The position numbers and the translations under genes are program-made. The notes below the pieces were generated by a model that did not search any database, was not told the origin of the DNA, and saw nothing but the letters and a program-made list of their open reading frames with translations. This document shows, piece by piece, positions 51,623 through 60,470 of a stretch of DNA of 64,000 bases. The stretch is from CAVVEQ01 sp963806635 (GTDB lineage: Bacteria; Chloroflexota; Anaerolineae; Anaerolineales; Anaerolineaceae), in assembly GCA_963806635.1 (NCBI GenBank), contig CAWDZA010000023.1:186001-250000 (forward strand), in the 5' to 3' direction. Position 1 is the stretch's first letter. Every line of letters starts with the position of its first letter.

Positions 51623-51654
51623 AACCCCGAAGGATACCGTTCGGGGTTTTTTTT
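51623..51654 (+). terminator. Rho-independent terminator with T8 tract
   Basis: AACCCCGAA pairs with TTCGGGGTT around an 8-nt loop and is followed by a T-run. It ends the plus-strand decayed surface gene and lies between it and the convergent proC. Confidence 0.85.
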
Positions 51655-51675
51655 CTATGGTGAAGTCGTTCGGCT

Positions 51676-52513
51676 TCAATCCGGCTTCTGGGCATCCTTG
51701 CCGGCGCCCAGCGCCTGGCTGCGTTCGTAGGCAGCCCACACCGCGCGCGAGATGGCGGTGCGGAAGCCGGCTTTTTCCAGGTAATAGAGCGCCTCGGCCG
51801 AGGTGCCGCCCGGGGAGGTGACCTCGTTGCGCAGGCTGGCGGCGTGCTGCTTGCGCCCGGAATAGTAATCCACCGAGCCGCGCAGGGTTTGCGTCACCAG
51901 CTGCTCGGCGATGCGGCGCGGGAAGCCCAGGTGCACGCCTGCGTCGATCATGGCTTCCATGAAGAGGAAAACGTACGCCGGCCCGGTGCCGGATAGGGCG
52001 GTGGCCATATCCAGGTAGTTCTCGTCCTCCACGAAGATCTCTTCGCCGAGTGCGCGCAGGATGCTGCGCTGCCAGCTCGCGCTGCGATTCGGTGACCTCA
52101 GGCGCGGCGGTCCACACCGCGATGCCCTCGCCGATCTGGGCGGGGGTGTTGGGCATGGCGCGGATCACGGCGCGGTGGTGCAAGCCCGCCTGCAGGGCGG
52201 CCACCTTGGCGCCGGCGATGATCGAGATCACCAGGGCGCCTTGGCAGGGATGATCCCGTGCAGGTCCTTCATCACCGCGGCCAGGCGCTGAGGCTTGACC
52301 GAGAGAATGACCACATCTGCCTTGCGCGCGGCCTCGGCGTTTTCGGCAAAGTGAATATGGTAGCGCTGCTTCAGCTCATCACCGCGCGCCGAGCGCGGCC
52401 CGGCGGCAGTCACGCCCGGCGGGTGTGGTGAGCTCCTTGCGGAGCAGCCCGGCGATGATGGCTTCACCCATCACGCCGGGACCGATGATGGCAAAACGGG
52501 TTTTTTCGGTCAT
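51676..52513 (-). pseudogene. proC: Pyrroline-5-carboxylate reductase, three or more frameshifts
   Basis: ProC catalyses the last step of proline synthesis. The start ATG 52513 reads MTEKTRFAIIGPGVMGEAII with the NAD(P) loop. Coding then moves through three further frames: VTAAGPRSARGDELKQRYHI to VKPQRLAAVMKDLHGIIPAK, SIIAGAKVAALQ to IRAMPNTPAQIGEGIAVWTA, and FVEDENYLDMATALSGTGPA to GKDAQKPD at 51676. All conserved ProC blocks are present and in order, with breaks near 52425, 52230 and 52055. Either a young pseudogene or sequencing error. Confidence 0.85.
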
Positions 52514-52670
52514 GTTGATACCCTCAATTTAAGATTGCGGAATTATAGTGGAAAAGTTCTCTTCCAAAAGGGCACTTTCAGGTCAAAGGATAAACAGGAT
52601 AAATGGATATTAGGATATATATTTATTATCCTTACTTCCTTCCACGTTGTTTAAACAATTTTTTATAAGC

Positions 52671-54212
52671 TTACCCGATCCTACGGATCTTCTTATAGAA
52701 CGGCTGCAGCTGTTTGTACATTTTCAGGTATATCTCTTTGTAAAGCTGGTCATAAACCCGGTGGTTCTGAGAGTTGGGTTCGAATATGTCCCCGGTGTGG
52801 GTCATAACCTCGACTGCAGTCTTGAAATCGGGATGGAGCTTTGCCCCAACGGCAGCATCTATGGCTGCACCCAGCCCGCTGGCTTCATACACATGCGGAC
52901 GCGCAGTGGGCAGCCCGAAGATATCGGCGGTGAGTTGCATGGCAGCCCGGGATTGGCTGCCCCCGCCGGCCACGCGCAGCTCTTTGATCTTCACCTTGCT
53001 GCGTTTTTCGGTGCGCTCGGCGCCCTCGCGCAGGGCGTAGGCCAGGCCTTCCAGGATGGCGCGGTAGATATGGGCGCGGGTGTGCACATCCCCAAAACCG
53101 ATGATGGCGCCGCGTGCTTCGGGGCCGGGGCTGCGCAAGCCGGGCGACCAGTAGGGCTGCAGCACCAACCCCTGCGAGCCGGGCGGGACGGATTCCACCA
53201 GCTCATCAAATAGCGCCTCGGGCTCCACGCCTTTTTCCGAAGCCAGGCGTTCCTCGCGCAGGCCGAATTCCTGCTTGAACCAGCTCACCATCCAGTAGCC
53301 GCGGTAGATCTGGATCTCGAAGCTGTAAAGCCCGGGCACGGCGGCGGGGTAGGGGGGGATGAGCGGGATGACCTCGATGTATTTATCGTGGGTGGTGTTG
53401 ATGGTGGCGGTGGTGCCATAGGAAAGGCAGGCGATGGAAGGATCGAGCGAGCCGGCACCGATCACCTCGCAGGCTTTATCGGCAGCGGCGGCGATGAGGG
53501 GCAACCCGGCTGGAATGCCGGTTTGCGCGGCAGCCTCGGGAGTGATGCGCCCCAGCTCCTGCCCCTGGGGAATGAGCTCAACAAGCAGGGCAGGGTCGAG
53601 CGGGATGGCCTGCCATTTCCAATCGGAGGAGGAAGCCCAGCGCTGGGTTTTATAGTCGAAGGGCACGTAGCCCACCTGGCTGCCGACCGAATCCACGAAG
53701 CGCCCGGTGAGCAGGTGGGTGAGGTAGCCGGAGAGGAAAACATAGTGCCGGGTGGCTTTCCAGATCTCTGGCTCATGGGTGGAGAGCCAGTTGGCCTCGG
53801 CTTCGGCCTGCAGGTAGGCCACCGTCTCGCTGGCACCGGCCAGCTTGAAGGCCGCGCCCCACAACCCGCCCACCGGGGGCAGCCCCTCGGTGCGGCGCTG
53901 ATCCAGCCAGACGATGGCCGGGCGCAGGGGTTTGCCATCCGCATCCAGGTTGAGGACGGTGGAGCGCTGGGTTGTGAGGGAAACCGCGGCGATGGAGGAG
54001 GCATCCACCCCCTTTTGCTTGAACAGGCCTTTACAAGCGGCGCAGAGCGCGTTCCAGAAGACGGCCGGGTCCTGCTCGGCCAACCCCGGCGCGGTGGAGT
54101 AGTAGGGCTCGATGGGTACGCGCTCTTTTGCCAGCAGGTTGCCGCGCGGGTCGAAGAGCAGGGCGCGCGCGGACTGGGTGCCGTGGTCGATGGCGAGCAG
54201 GTTTTCGGGCAT
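52671..54212 (-). CDS. FGGY-family carbohydrate kinase
   Basis: 513 residues from ATG 54212, preceded by GGAGG. The FGGY N domain begins MPENLLAIDHGTQSARALLF, with WLDQRRTEG and CLSYGTTATINTTHDKY. The C domain has ILEGLAYALREGAERTEKRS and RVAGGGSQSRAAMQLTADIF. It phosphorylates a polyol or sugar; the glycerol-type operon next to it (GlpD-like and AGPS-like genes) makes glycerol or a related polyol the leading guess. Specificity cannot be decided by sight. Confidence 0.9.
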   Translation of the reverse strand: MPENLLAIDHGTQSARALLFDPRGNLLAKERVPIEPYYSTAPGLAEQDPAVFWNALCAACKGLFKQKGVDASSIAAVSLTTQRSTVLNLDADGKPLRPAIVWLDQRRTEGLPPVGGLWGAAFKLAGASETVAYLQAEAEANWLSTHEPEIWKATRHYVFLSGYLTHLLTGRFVDSVGSQVGYVPFDYKTQRWASSSDWKWQAIPLDPALLVELIPQGQELGRITPEAAAQTGIPAGLPLIAAAADKACEVIGAGSLDPSIACLSYGTTATINTTHDKYIEVIPLIPPYPAAVPGLYSFEIQIYRGYWMVSWFKQEFGLREERLASEKGVEPEALFDELVESVPPGSQGLVLQPYWSPGLRSPGPEARGAIIGFGDVHTRAHIYRAILEGLAYALREGAERTEKRSKVKIKELRVAGGGSQSRAAMQLTADIFGLPTARPHVYEASGLGAAIDAAVGAKLHPDFKTAVEVMTHTGDIFEPNSQNHRVYDQLYKEIYLKMYKQLQPFYKKIRRIG

Positions 54213-54326
54213 GGTGGTTCCTCCGAAACAGGATGGATATATTATGCGCCGGAATGGGGTTTTTGCCAAAGGGGAAAGGTTAGAATCGAAACGAAAAAAC
54301 GAATCCGGGGGAAAAATCATGCTTGA

Positions 54327-54548
54327 GCTATTACATTGGACGAGTTTTTCTTTGCCCTGATCTTCACCAGCACCCCGGCATCCAAAACTGTTCCGGTGGC
54401 GATCGCAGAATTCGTCGGACGCTACGCAGTGAATATCACCGGCATGATGGCGGGCGGGTTCCTGGCTGCGCTTCCGCCCATCATTTTGGCGCTAGTCTTC
54501 CAGCGCTTTATTGTCCGCGGATTAACTGCCGGGGCGGTGAAGGGGTAA
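54327..54548 (+). pseudogene. Remnant of a MalG/UgpE-type sugar ABC permease
   Basis: The 73-residue open stretch contains TLDEFFFALIFTSTPASKTV, the EAA-loop flank of MalG-family permeases, then PVAIAEFVGRYAVNITGMMA and LAALPPIILALVFQRFIVRG to the normal C-terminus (LTAGAVKG). About 200 residues of the N-terminal part are missing and the fragment begins right after an in-frame stop. It marks a lost sugar or glycerol ABC transporter. Confidence 0.82.
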
Positions 54549-54583
54549 AGTGGACGATGTGGCTATATCAAAACACCAGCCCC

Positions 54584-56389
54584 CTACTCATACTTCCTCC
54601 GCTTCTCCTGAAGCTTTTTCTCCAACTCCGCTTTGCCCGGCACCCGGGCTTTTTTTGTATTCATAATCCCCCAGTGTTTACTGCTTTGCTCCGCGCTCAT
54701 ATCCAACCCCAGCGTGCCGCCCGGGTTGAGGATGCCGCGCGGGTCGAAGTGATCTTTGAGCGCGCGGATCACGCCCATGGATTCCGCGCCGATCTGTTCC
54801 TCCAGCCAGGGAGAGGTCTGCTTGCCGATGCCATGGTGGTGGCTCATGGCCGCGCCGGTCTTTTGGATGGCTTCCAGAACGCTGTACTGAAGTTCCAGGT
54901 ATTCGCTGATATCGCTCATGCGCGCAATGAAAATGAAATATAGATTGGCGCCCTGCGGGTAGGCGTGCGAAAGATGGGTCATGCACACCGTCTGCGGTCG
55001 GGCTTTGATCACCGCGCGGACGCCGGCATGAACCTCCATCAATTTGGACCAGGGCACGGCGCACTCGAGCGTGTCGATCAGGATGCCGAAATCAGAAAGG
55101 TCCTCGCGCAGGAAGGGATCGGTAAAACGCGATTTCTCCCAGGATTGCACCACCCGGAAGGGGGTGAGGGGGAACGCCTTTTTCCGACGGCAGAGCGCAT
55201 TGACCCGGTTTGCAACCAGCCGGGCGTGATCCTCCTGACCGCCGCTGGTGCCAAGCAGCAGACAGCGCTGCATGGGCTTAAACCCGAGGGCGCGCAGGAG
55301 AGAATCGGCCGGGGTGCCGTGGATATGGTAGGTGCGCATGGCCACGTCAGTCTCCTCGGGATCCGAAAGGCGAAAGACGGAGGGAAAGCCGGATTCCGAT
55401 TGCATCACCTCGCGGTAGGTTCCCAGGGCATCCTCCCAGGAACGGAAGAGCCAGGCGTAGCGCCGGGTGGTCTGGGGCGTGTGGCGGAAGACCCGCAGGG
55501 TGACTGAGGTGACCACGCCAAAAGTGCCCTCCGAGCCGGCCAGGATCTGGCGCATATCCGGTCCGGTGGCGGAGCGGGGGTAATCAGGGCTGCGGATCAC
55601 CCCACCGGGATAAACCATCTCGAGGGAGTAGAGGATATCCTCGATCTTGCCGTAATAGGTGGAGTTCTGCCCGGCGCCGCGGGTGACCACCCAGCCGCCC
55701 ACGCTGGAGTGCTCAAAGGACTGCGGGAAATGCCCGCAGGTATAGGCGCGCGAGGCGGAGAGGGTCTCGGGGGCGCGGTTGAGGATATCTTCCAATTCAG
55801 GTCCCCAGATGCCCGGCTCCACGGTGATGGTCTGGTCGGTCTCGTTGAAGGACAGCACCCGGCGCATGTGGGTGCTCAGGTCCAGGCAGATGCCGCCCTT
55901 CACTGCTTCCATCCCACGGGTGACGGTGGAACCGCCACCGTATACATACAGAGGAATGCGGTGATCGTTGCAGTAGTTTACGATCTCCACCACGTCATCT
56001 TTACCACGCGGGGCGAGGACGGCTTCGGGCAGATTTTCCACGATACCCTGGCGCAGGCGCAGGGCATCCACCTGGCCCGCGCCGTAGGAAGCCTTCACCC
56101 GGCTGAAGGTATCCAGGCGGATATTCTCCTCCCCGACGATCGCCGTGAGTGCCTCCAGGTGTGCACGGGAAAGCTTAGATGGGATCTCGGTCGGGAGCGG
56201 GTCCATGCACAGGTTCGGGGACTGGAAATCCGCGTCGGTCATACCGAAGGTTTCCTTGATGAAGGCGTAAAGGCCACTGCCCGGATGCTTGAAGCCGGCG
56301 GGGTCACCGTATTTAAAGAGGCTGCGGCGTGAACCGGGCGGGGCGACGGTCTCGCACCAGGGGGGGGTGAAGGAGGGTTTTTGGGTCAT
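54584..56389 (-). CDS. FAD-linked oxidase, alkyl-DHAP-synthase-like
   Basis: 601 residues. An FAD_binding_4 (PCMH) domain (about 110-300) with VLAPRGKDDVVEIVNYCNDH, YVYGGGSTVTRGMEAVKGGI and SFEHSSVGGWVVTRGAGQNS is followed by an FAD-oxidase C domain. C-terminal HHHGIGKQTSPWLEEQIG and HFDPRGILNPGGTLG match the AGPS/lactate-dehydrogenase-like family. Alkyl-DHAP synthases carry the same HHHG(I/V)G motif, so ether-lipid synthesis or polyol-phosphate oxidation are both possible. It overlaps the GIY-YIG remnant and lies downstream of GlpD. Confidence 0.85.
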   Translation of the reverse strand: MTQKPSFTPPWCETVAPPGSRRSLFKYGDPAGFKHPGSGLYAFIKETFGMTDADFQSPNLCMDPLPTEIPSKLSRAHLEALTAIVGEENIRLDTFSRVKASYGAGQVDALRLRQGIVENLPEAVLAPRGKDDVVEIVNYCNDHRIPLYVYGGGSTVTRGMEAVKGGICLDLSTHMRRVLSFNETDQTITVEPGIWGPELEDILNRAPETLSASRAYTCGHFPQSFEHSSVGGWVVTRGAGQNSTYYGKIEDILYSLEMVYPGGVIRSPDYPRSATGPDMRQILAGSEGTFGVVTSVTLRVFRHTPQTTRRYAWLFRSWEDALGTYREVMQSESGFPSVFRLSDPEETDVAMRTYHIHGTPADSLLRALGFKPMQRCLLLGTSGGQEDHARLVANRVNALCRRKKAFPLTPFRVVQSWEKSRFTDPFLREDLSDFGILIDTLECAVPWSKLMEVHAGVRAVIKARPQTVCMTHLSHAYPQGANLYFIFIARMSDISEYLELQYSVLEAIQKTGAAMSHHHGIGKQTSPWLEEQIGAESMGVIRALKDHFDPRGILNPGGTLGLDMSAEQSSKHWGIMNTKKARVPGKAELEKKLQEKRRKYE

Positions 56390-56682
56390 GTCTGCCTCTC
56401 AGGAGAAGGGATAGTTTCAGATTCGAAAAGCTCAGTAAATAGGTCTTTGCATTCCGGGTTTAGGCTGAGGATCAGGTCGATCTTATCCTTCCGCGAGCCG
56501 CCTTTGATCTGCTTTTCGCGAGCTATGGCGGAAGCAATATCATCACCAAATTCATAATACACCAGCCGGGTGAGGTTGTACCGGCGGGTAAATCCGGGGT
56601 GGTTACCGGACTGCATAAAAAGGTGGCATGGTTTGAAGATCTCATTGATTTCTTCTGGGATTGCTTCGTCGGGCTGTCGCAA
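56386..56682 (-). CDS. GIY-YIG nuclease-like remnant
   Basis: 98 residues. Only the C-terminal half of a small GIY-YIG protein is recognisable: HPGFTRRYNLTRLVYYEFGD, AREKQIKGGSRKDKIDLILS and LNPECKDLF. The GIY-YIG strand and catalytic residues that should come first are absent; the first 22 residues are read from a repeat-like element. Stop and start of the following FAD-oxidase gene overlap (ATGA). Probably not functional. Confidence 0.7.
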   Translation of the reverse strand: MRQPDEAIPEEINEIFKPCHLFMQSGNHPGFTRRYNLTRLVYYEFGDDIASAIAREKQIKGGSRKDKIDLILSLNPECKDLFTELFESETIPSPERQT

Positions 56683-56705
56683 AAACCCCTCCTCGCAATG
56701 ACGGG
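56657..56705. repeat. GIY-YIG-associated dispersed repeat fragment
   Basis: The phrase GGGATTGCTTCGTCGGGC followed by TCGCAAAAACCCCTCCTCGCAATGACGGGC resembles a family of short dispersed palindromic repeats often seen beside GIY-YIG genes. Only one copy is in the window. Confidence 0.45.
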
Positions 56706-58288
56706 CTATCCCGGTTCCGGAGAATAATATTTCTTCCAGGTTGTGCGGTAATCAGAAAGCTCGCGCTGCCAGGTGGCATCATCCCACCCGAGTTCGGGTT
56801 GGACGATGGTCCGCACACGATCCATCACGCCTGCAGCGCCATCTGGCAGGAGCATCCCCAGCCGAACACGGCGCAGCAGCAGATCGGAAAGGTGCTGCAC
56901 GCCCTCCTCGCGGGCAGCCCAGCGCAGCTCGGCCCAGATGTTCTGCAACGGCTGGATATTTTCCAGCTCGCCCTCCCTTGCCGCAGCAAGCATCTTCGTC
57001 GGTTTCCAGTCCATGCCTGCCGCCCAGGTAAAGCGCAGACGCACGGTCAAGGGATTCCAGAGCGCCGAAATCCACCTTATCGAAAATTCGCCGCTTCGGA
57101 ACCGATGGGTTGCGTCCCATTTGGGTAAGCGCTGCCTCCACCGCCTGGCGGGCCATGATGCGGAAGATGGTGTACTTTCCCCCAGTGATGGTTATCAGAC
57201 CCTGCTCCTGGTAGAGTGCGTGCCGGCGCGAAACCTTTGAAGGCAAGTCGCTGGCGCCATTCTGAAGCGTGGGACGCACCCCGGAAAAAGTGGACAGGAT
57301 ATCCTCTTTCGTGAGCGCCTGGGAGGGAAAAAGGAAATTGGCTGCCTCCAGCAGATAGGCAATCTCCTCCGGGGTGGCAAAGGGCTCCGCGTAACCATCC
57401 TCCAGCGCTTTGGGGTGATCCAGGTCGGTTGTGCCCACCAGGGTTGTCCCTTCGAAGGGCACCACGAACAATGAACGCTTATCTTTGGGGTGCAGCAGGG
57501 TGACCGCCTCGCGCGCGGGGAAGCGCTCGCGCGAGAAAACCAGGTGCGAGCCGCGCAGCTTGCGGATGTGCGCCTCACCGCCTACCTGCGCGCGCAGCTC
57601 ATCCGACCACGGACCGCAGGCGTTGATGACCACTTTCGCCTGGACCTCGGTGGTTCTGCCATCCGCGGAACGAAGTACCGCACCGCATACGGTCCCATCG
57701 GCGCGGCGCAGCAGCGATTCTGCGCGGGTGTAATTGAGCGCTGCCCCTCCCTCGCTGCAGGCTTCGCGCAATACCCGGATAAGCACCCGGGAATCATCCA
57801 TGCCGGCATCGTAATAGAGCATCCCGCCCGTCAGCCCCGCCATATTCAGCCCGGGAAATTCTGCCTGCAGCCGGGCGGCATCCACCGTCCGATGGTCCCA
57901 CTTGGGAGCGAGAAGATCATAAATGACGACGCCCTGGCGGAAGGCGGAAAGGGTGAGTGGATAGGATTCGTACGCAGGCAGGTAATACCCGATCTTCTTT
58001 ACCAATCCAGGAGCTTCCTTCAGCATCCACTCGCGCTCGCGGACGGATTCGCGCGTGACCGAGTACTGCTTGTTGGCCAGGTAACGGAACCCGCCGTGGA
58101 TCATCTTGGAGGATTTGCTGGAGGTTCCAAAGCTGAAATCATTGGCCTCCACCAGCACGGGACTTCAAGCCTGCCTGGACTGCCTGGCGCAGCACCCCTG
58201 CACCGGTGATCCCACCGCCGATCACCAGCACATCCCAGGGCTCGGAGAGACGCTGCCAGGTATCCAACCGCCACCGTTTATTCCACAT
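56706..58288 (-). CDS. glpD: Glycerol-3-phosphate dehydrogenase (FAD), two frameshifts
   Basis: About 525 residues. The start ATG 58288 reads MWNKRWRLDTWQRLSEPWDV with the FAD loop VLVIGGGITGAGVLRQAVQA. The frame breaks near 58143-58165 and continues VEANDFSFGTSSKSSKMIHG, GMLYYDAGMDDSRVLIRVLR, VINACGPWSDELRAQVGG, LFVVPFEGTTLVGTTDLDHP and GVRPTLQNGAS. A second break near 57010 leads to LAAAREGELENIQPLQNIWA and LLLRRVRLGMLLPDGAAGVM. All expected GlpD blocks are present, so the breaks may be sequence errors. It oxidises glycerol-3-phosphate to DHAP and feeds quinones. Confidence 0.88.
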
Positions 58289-58339
58289 AGAACCTCCGTA
58301 GTACGAACGAATCACAATGAAATGCGTGGGGATTTGCCA

Positions 58340-59050
58340 TCAATCGATTTTTCCGTTTGTTCGTTCCTGAATTTGCTGCCAAAAAAACAGGCTTTCCCCC
58401 ATGATCCTGGAAGTCAGGTTCTGAGCGGCAACCGCATCGCCCTCGCGCGCGCAGGCGAGCAAGCCCGAATAGAAACCCAGCGAGCTGGTGCGGGTTTCCG
58501 GGATGGAGAAATAAAACTTGCCCATCTCGACGTAGAGATCCTGAAAACCGTTGAGGATGAGGGTGAAAACCGGATTGTCCGAGCAGATGGTGAGCTGGTG
58601 GTGCACCTGCCAGTCGAAGGCAGAAAATTCCTCGGGGGAGCTCTTCGCGCCCGGGGCAGATTCCAGCAGGGAGATAATGCATCGGGGGGCCCGCTCGATG
58701 GCCAGGCGCGTATACGCCGGGGCGAGCAACACCCGAACCGAGAGCAGGTCGGGAACAAAATTAGCGGGCAGATTCTGCCTGCGGCGGGCGATGGCAGCCA
58801 GCACGGCCAGGTTGCCCTCCTGCCAGTAATTGCGAACCCGGGTGGGTTTTCCCTGGCGGATCTCGATCCAGCCATCCCGCGCCAGGCGCTGCAGCGCTTC
58901 GCGCAGGGTGGGGCGGGTGACACCAAGCCGCAGGGCCAGCTCGCGTTCTGCGGGCAGCGTGGATTCCACCGGGAAGGTGCCATCCAGAAAACCGGAAACC
59001 AGGCGGGTTTCGGTGAGCTCGGCGGGTTTTTCGGGAACAGACCAGTTCAA
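58340..59050 (-). CDS. GntR-family regulator, FadR subfamily
   Basis: 236 residues. An N-terminal winged helix with LPAERELALRLGVTRPTLRE and LARDGWIEIRQGKPTRVRNY, and a helical FCD domain (about 95-225). The gene stands upstream of glpD on the same strand, 51 bp before it. A FadR-type palindrome at 59086-59096 lies before its own start, suggesting autorepression and control of the downstream glpD operon. Confidence 0.9.
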   Translation of the reverse strand: MNWSVPEKPAELTETRLVSGFLDGTFPVESTLPAERELALRLGVTRPTLREALQRLARDGWIEIRQGKPTRVRNYWQEGNLAVLAAIARRRQNLPANFVPDLLSVRVLLAPAYTRLAIERAPRCIISLLESAPGAKSSPEEFSAFDWQVHHQLTICSDNPVFTLILNGFQDLYVEMGKFYFSIPETRTSSLGFYSGLLACAREGDAVAAQNLTSRIMGESLFFWQQIQERTNGKID

Positions 59051-59085
59051 GCGAGGCTCCTGGTCAGAAAAAATTTAGAGGTAAG

Positions 59086-59096
59086 TGGTCTGACCA
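59086..59096. promoter_or_regulatory. Candidate operator TGGTCTGACCA of the FadR-type regulator
   Basis: An 11-bp palindrome TGGTC-T-GACCA lies 36 bp upstream of the regulator start, with a half-site CTGGTCAG at about 59060-59067. FadR-subfamily operators share the TGGT...ACCA layout. Confidence 0.55.
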
Positions 59097-59149
59097 GTAA
59101 TAGTATAGAGAATTTTCTATGAAAATGCAACAGGGAATTTAGGGATTTC

Positions 59150-59449
59150 TCAGCAGCAATCGCCCTGGCCGCCACCGCAACCGCAGGTGGCTTCATCCAT
59201 CTTTTTACCCCGCAGGGCAGCCTGGATCATGGCGGAGGCGCAGCCAACCCCGGCATCCACATAGATGGCTCTCACCGGGCAGTTCAGCATGCAGGCGCCG
59301 CACTCCATGCAAGCAAGTGGGTTGGCAAGAATGGCTACTTTTTCCCCGCGGGCGAAGACGGCATGCGGGCAGACGATGCTGCACAGGTCGCAGTTTATGC
59401 AGAGATCAGAATCATATTGCAGGGTGGTTTCGGTGTAGGAATTGAACAT
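59150..59449 (-). CDS. hgcB: HgcB, ferredoxin-like partner of HgcA (mercury methylation)
   Basis: 99 residues with two [4Fe-4S] motifs: C17-x2-C20-x2-C23-x3-C27P and C47-x2-C50-x2-C53-x3-C57P. An extra conserved cysteine lies in VDAGVGCASAMIQAAL (Cys70), and the C-terminus ends in the vicinal Cys98-Cys99, the features that separate HgcB from ordinary ferredoxins. GGGAGG precedes the ATG, and only one base separates its start from the hgcA stop. HgcB returns the HgcA corrinoid to Co(I) and may help deliver Hg(II). Confidence 0.94.
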   Translation of the reverse strand: MFNSYTETTLQYDSDLCINCDLCSIVCPHAVFARGEKVAILANPLACMECGACMLNCPVRAIYVDAGVGCASAMIQAALRGKKMDEATCGCGGGQGDCC

Positions 59450-59450
59450 C

Positions 59451-60443
59451 TCAACCTCCCAGCGCTTTCCAAATCGCCAGACCTATCGTTACCGCCACGC
59501 TGAACCCGAAGAACCAGCCCATGACCGGGATATACGCGAAGATCTCCTTTTTCACACCGGTGCGGGAGGTGAAAGTGGAGGAGCCGGTGAAGTTGAGCGC
59601 GATGAAAGCCGTTACCACCGGGTAACCGAGCACGAGTGGCAGAAGGTGAAGGATTTTCGACCATAATGGACCCGTGGAGTTCGTCCAGGATTGAACCATA
59701 AAGGGCAGCATCACCACCAGACCAAGGAAGAAACCCTTGACGCTGAAATCATGGGAGGGCAGCCAGGGCAGCAGGATGGGGAATAGCACAATCGCTGCCA
59801 GCACCGAAGTTACCACAGCCGCCACCGCAAACCAGCCGCCGAGGAAATAGAGGATCAGCGCTGCAAGCAGCGTGGGCAGGAAGTAGTTGATGATATCCAC
59901 CGGGATGAGCGTGAGCCTATCCTTGATGCTGAACCGCACTTCGCGCATTTCTGCGGTTGCCTGCCGATTGCGCAGGTACTCCTTAAGGTCTTCCGCGCGG
60001 ACGGGGCCGTATTCCACCTTGAAGCCGGTGCGCTTCTTCACAATGTGTGCCATCACCCCGGTGGCGCCCAGTTGGGGCAGGATCAACACCCGGGTGTTCA
60101 CAATATCCTTCAACCCGGAGGACTCGATCCGCTTGACCAGCTCATTCGTCCCAAAGGTGCCCTTGCCGGCGGCGCACCAGACGTTTATGCCGTGCGTGTC
60201 CAGGACTAGGATCCACCCATCCACGCCGGCAAGTGACGAGCGCAGCGCGTTGAAGGAGAGCTTGTAATTGGCGGTGACAAAGACAGGGGAATCCGGAGTG
60301 GGCGATCCGAGCGCATACAACCCCGGTTTCACCCGGTGCAGGGAGCGGTTAATGCCCACCCGCGCCTGAAAGGTGTCCCAGCGGTCCGCCGAAGTCAGCT
60401 GGTACGTTGTCGAAAAGAACTCAGCCTGCAACTTAACCTCCAT
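59451..60443 (-). CDS. hgcA: HgcA, corrinoid protein of mercury methylation
   Basis: 330 residues. The N-terminal corrinoid domain contains the HgcA hallmark GINVWCAAGKGTFGTNELVK (Cys90 as lower axial cobalt ligand), followed by LILPQLGATGVMAHIVKKRT and VEYGPVRAEDLKEYL. About five helices follow (170-330), closing with TAFIALNFTGSSTFTSRTGV and the helix after it. HgcA transfers a methyl group to Hg(II), forming methylmercury, with HgcB. It is 27 bp downstream of arsR, so the three genes form one transcript. ATG 60443 has a weak ribosome site; TTG four codons later follows GGAGG and may be the true start. Confidence 0.96.
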   Translation of the reverse strand: MEVKLQAEFFSTTYQLTSADRWDTFQARVGINRSLHRVKPGLYALGSPTPDSPVFVTANYKLSFNALRSSLAGVDGWILVLDTHGINVWCAAGKGTFGTNELVKRIESSGLKDIVNTRVLILPQLGATGVMAHIVKKRTGFKVEYGPVRAEDLKEYLRNRQATAEMREVRFSIKDRLTLIPVDIINYFLPTLLAALILYFLGGWFAVAAVVTSVLAAIVLFPILLPWLPSHDFSVKGFFLGLVVMLPFMVQSWTNSTGPLWSKILHLLPLVLGYPVVTAFIALNFTGSSTFTSRTGVKKEIFAYIPVMGWFFGFSVAVTIGLAIWKALGG

Positions 60444-60470
60444 TTTTTCCGATTAAAAAATCCATGTTCG

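Noticed and set aside
54584..56389. A firm call of alkyl-DHAP synthase (plasmalogen synthesis)
   Set aside because: The HHHG motif is shared by related FAD oxidases and the neighbours point to polyol metabolism as strongly as to ether lipids.
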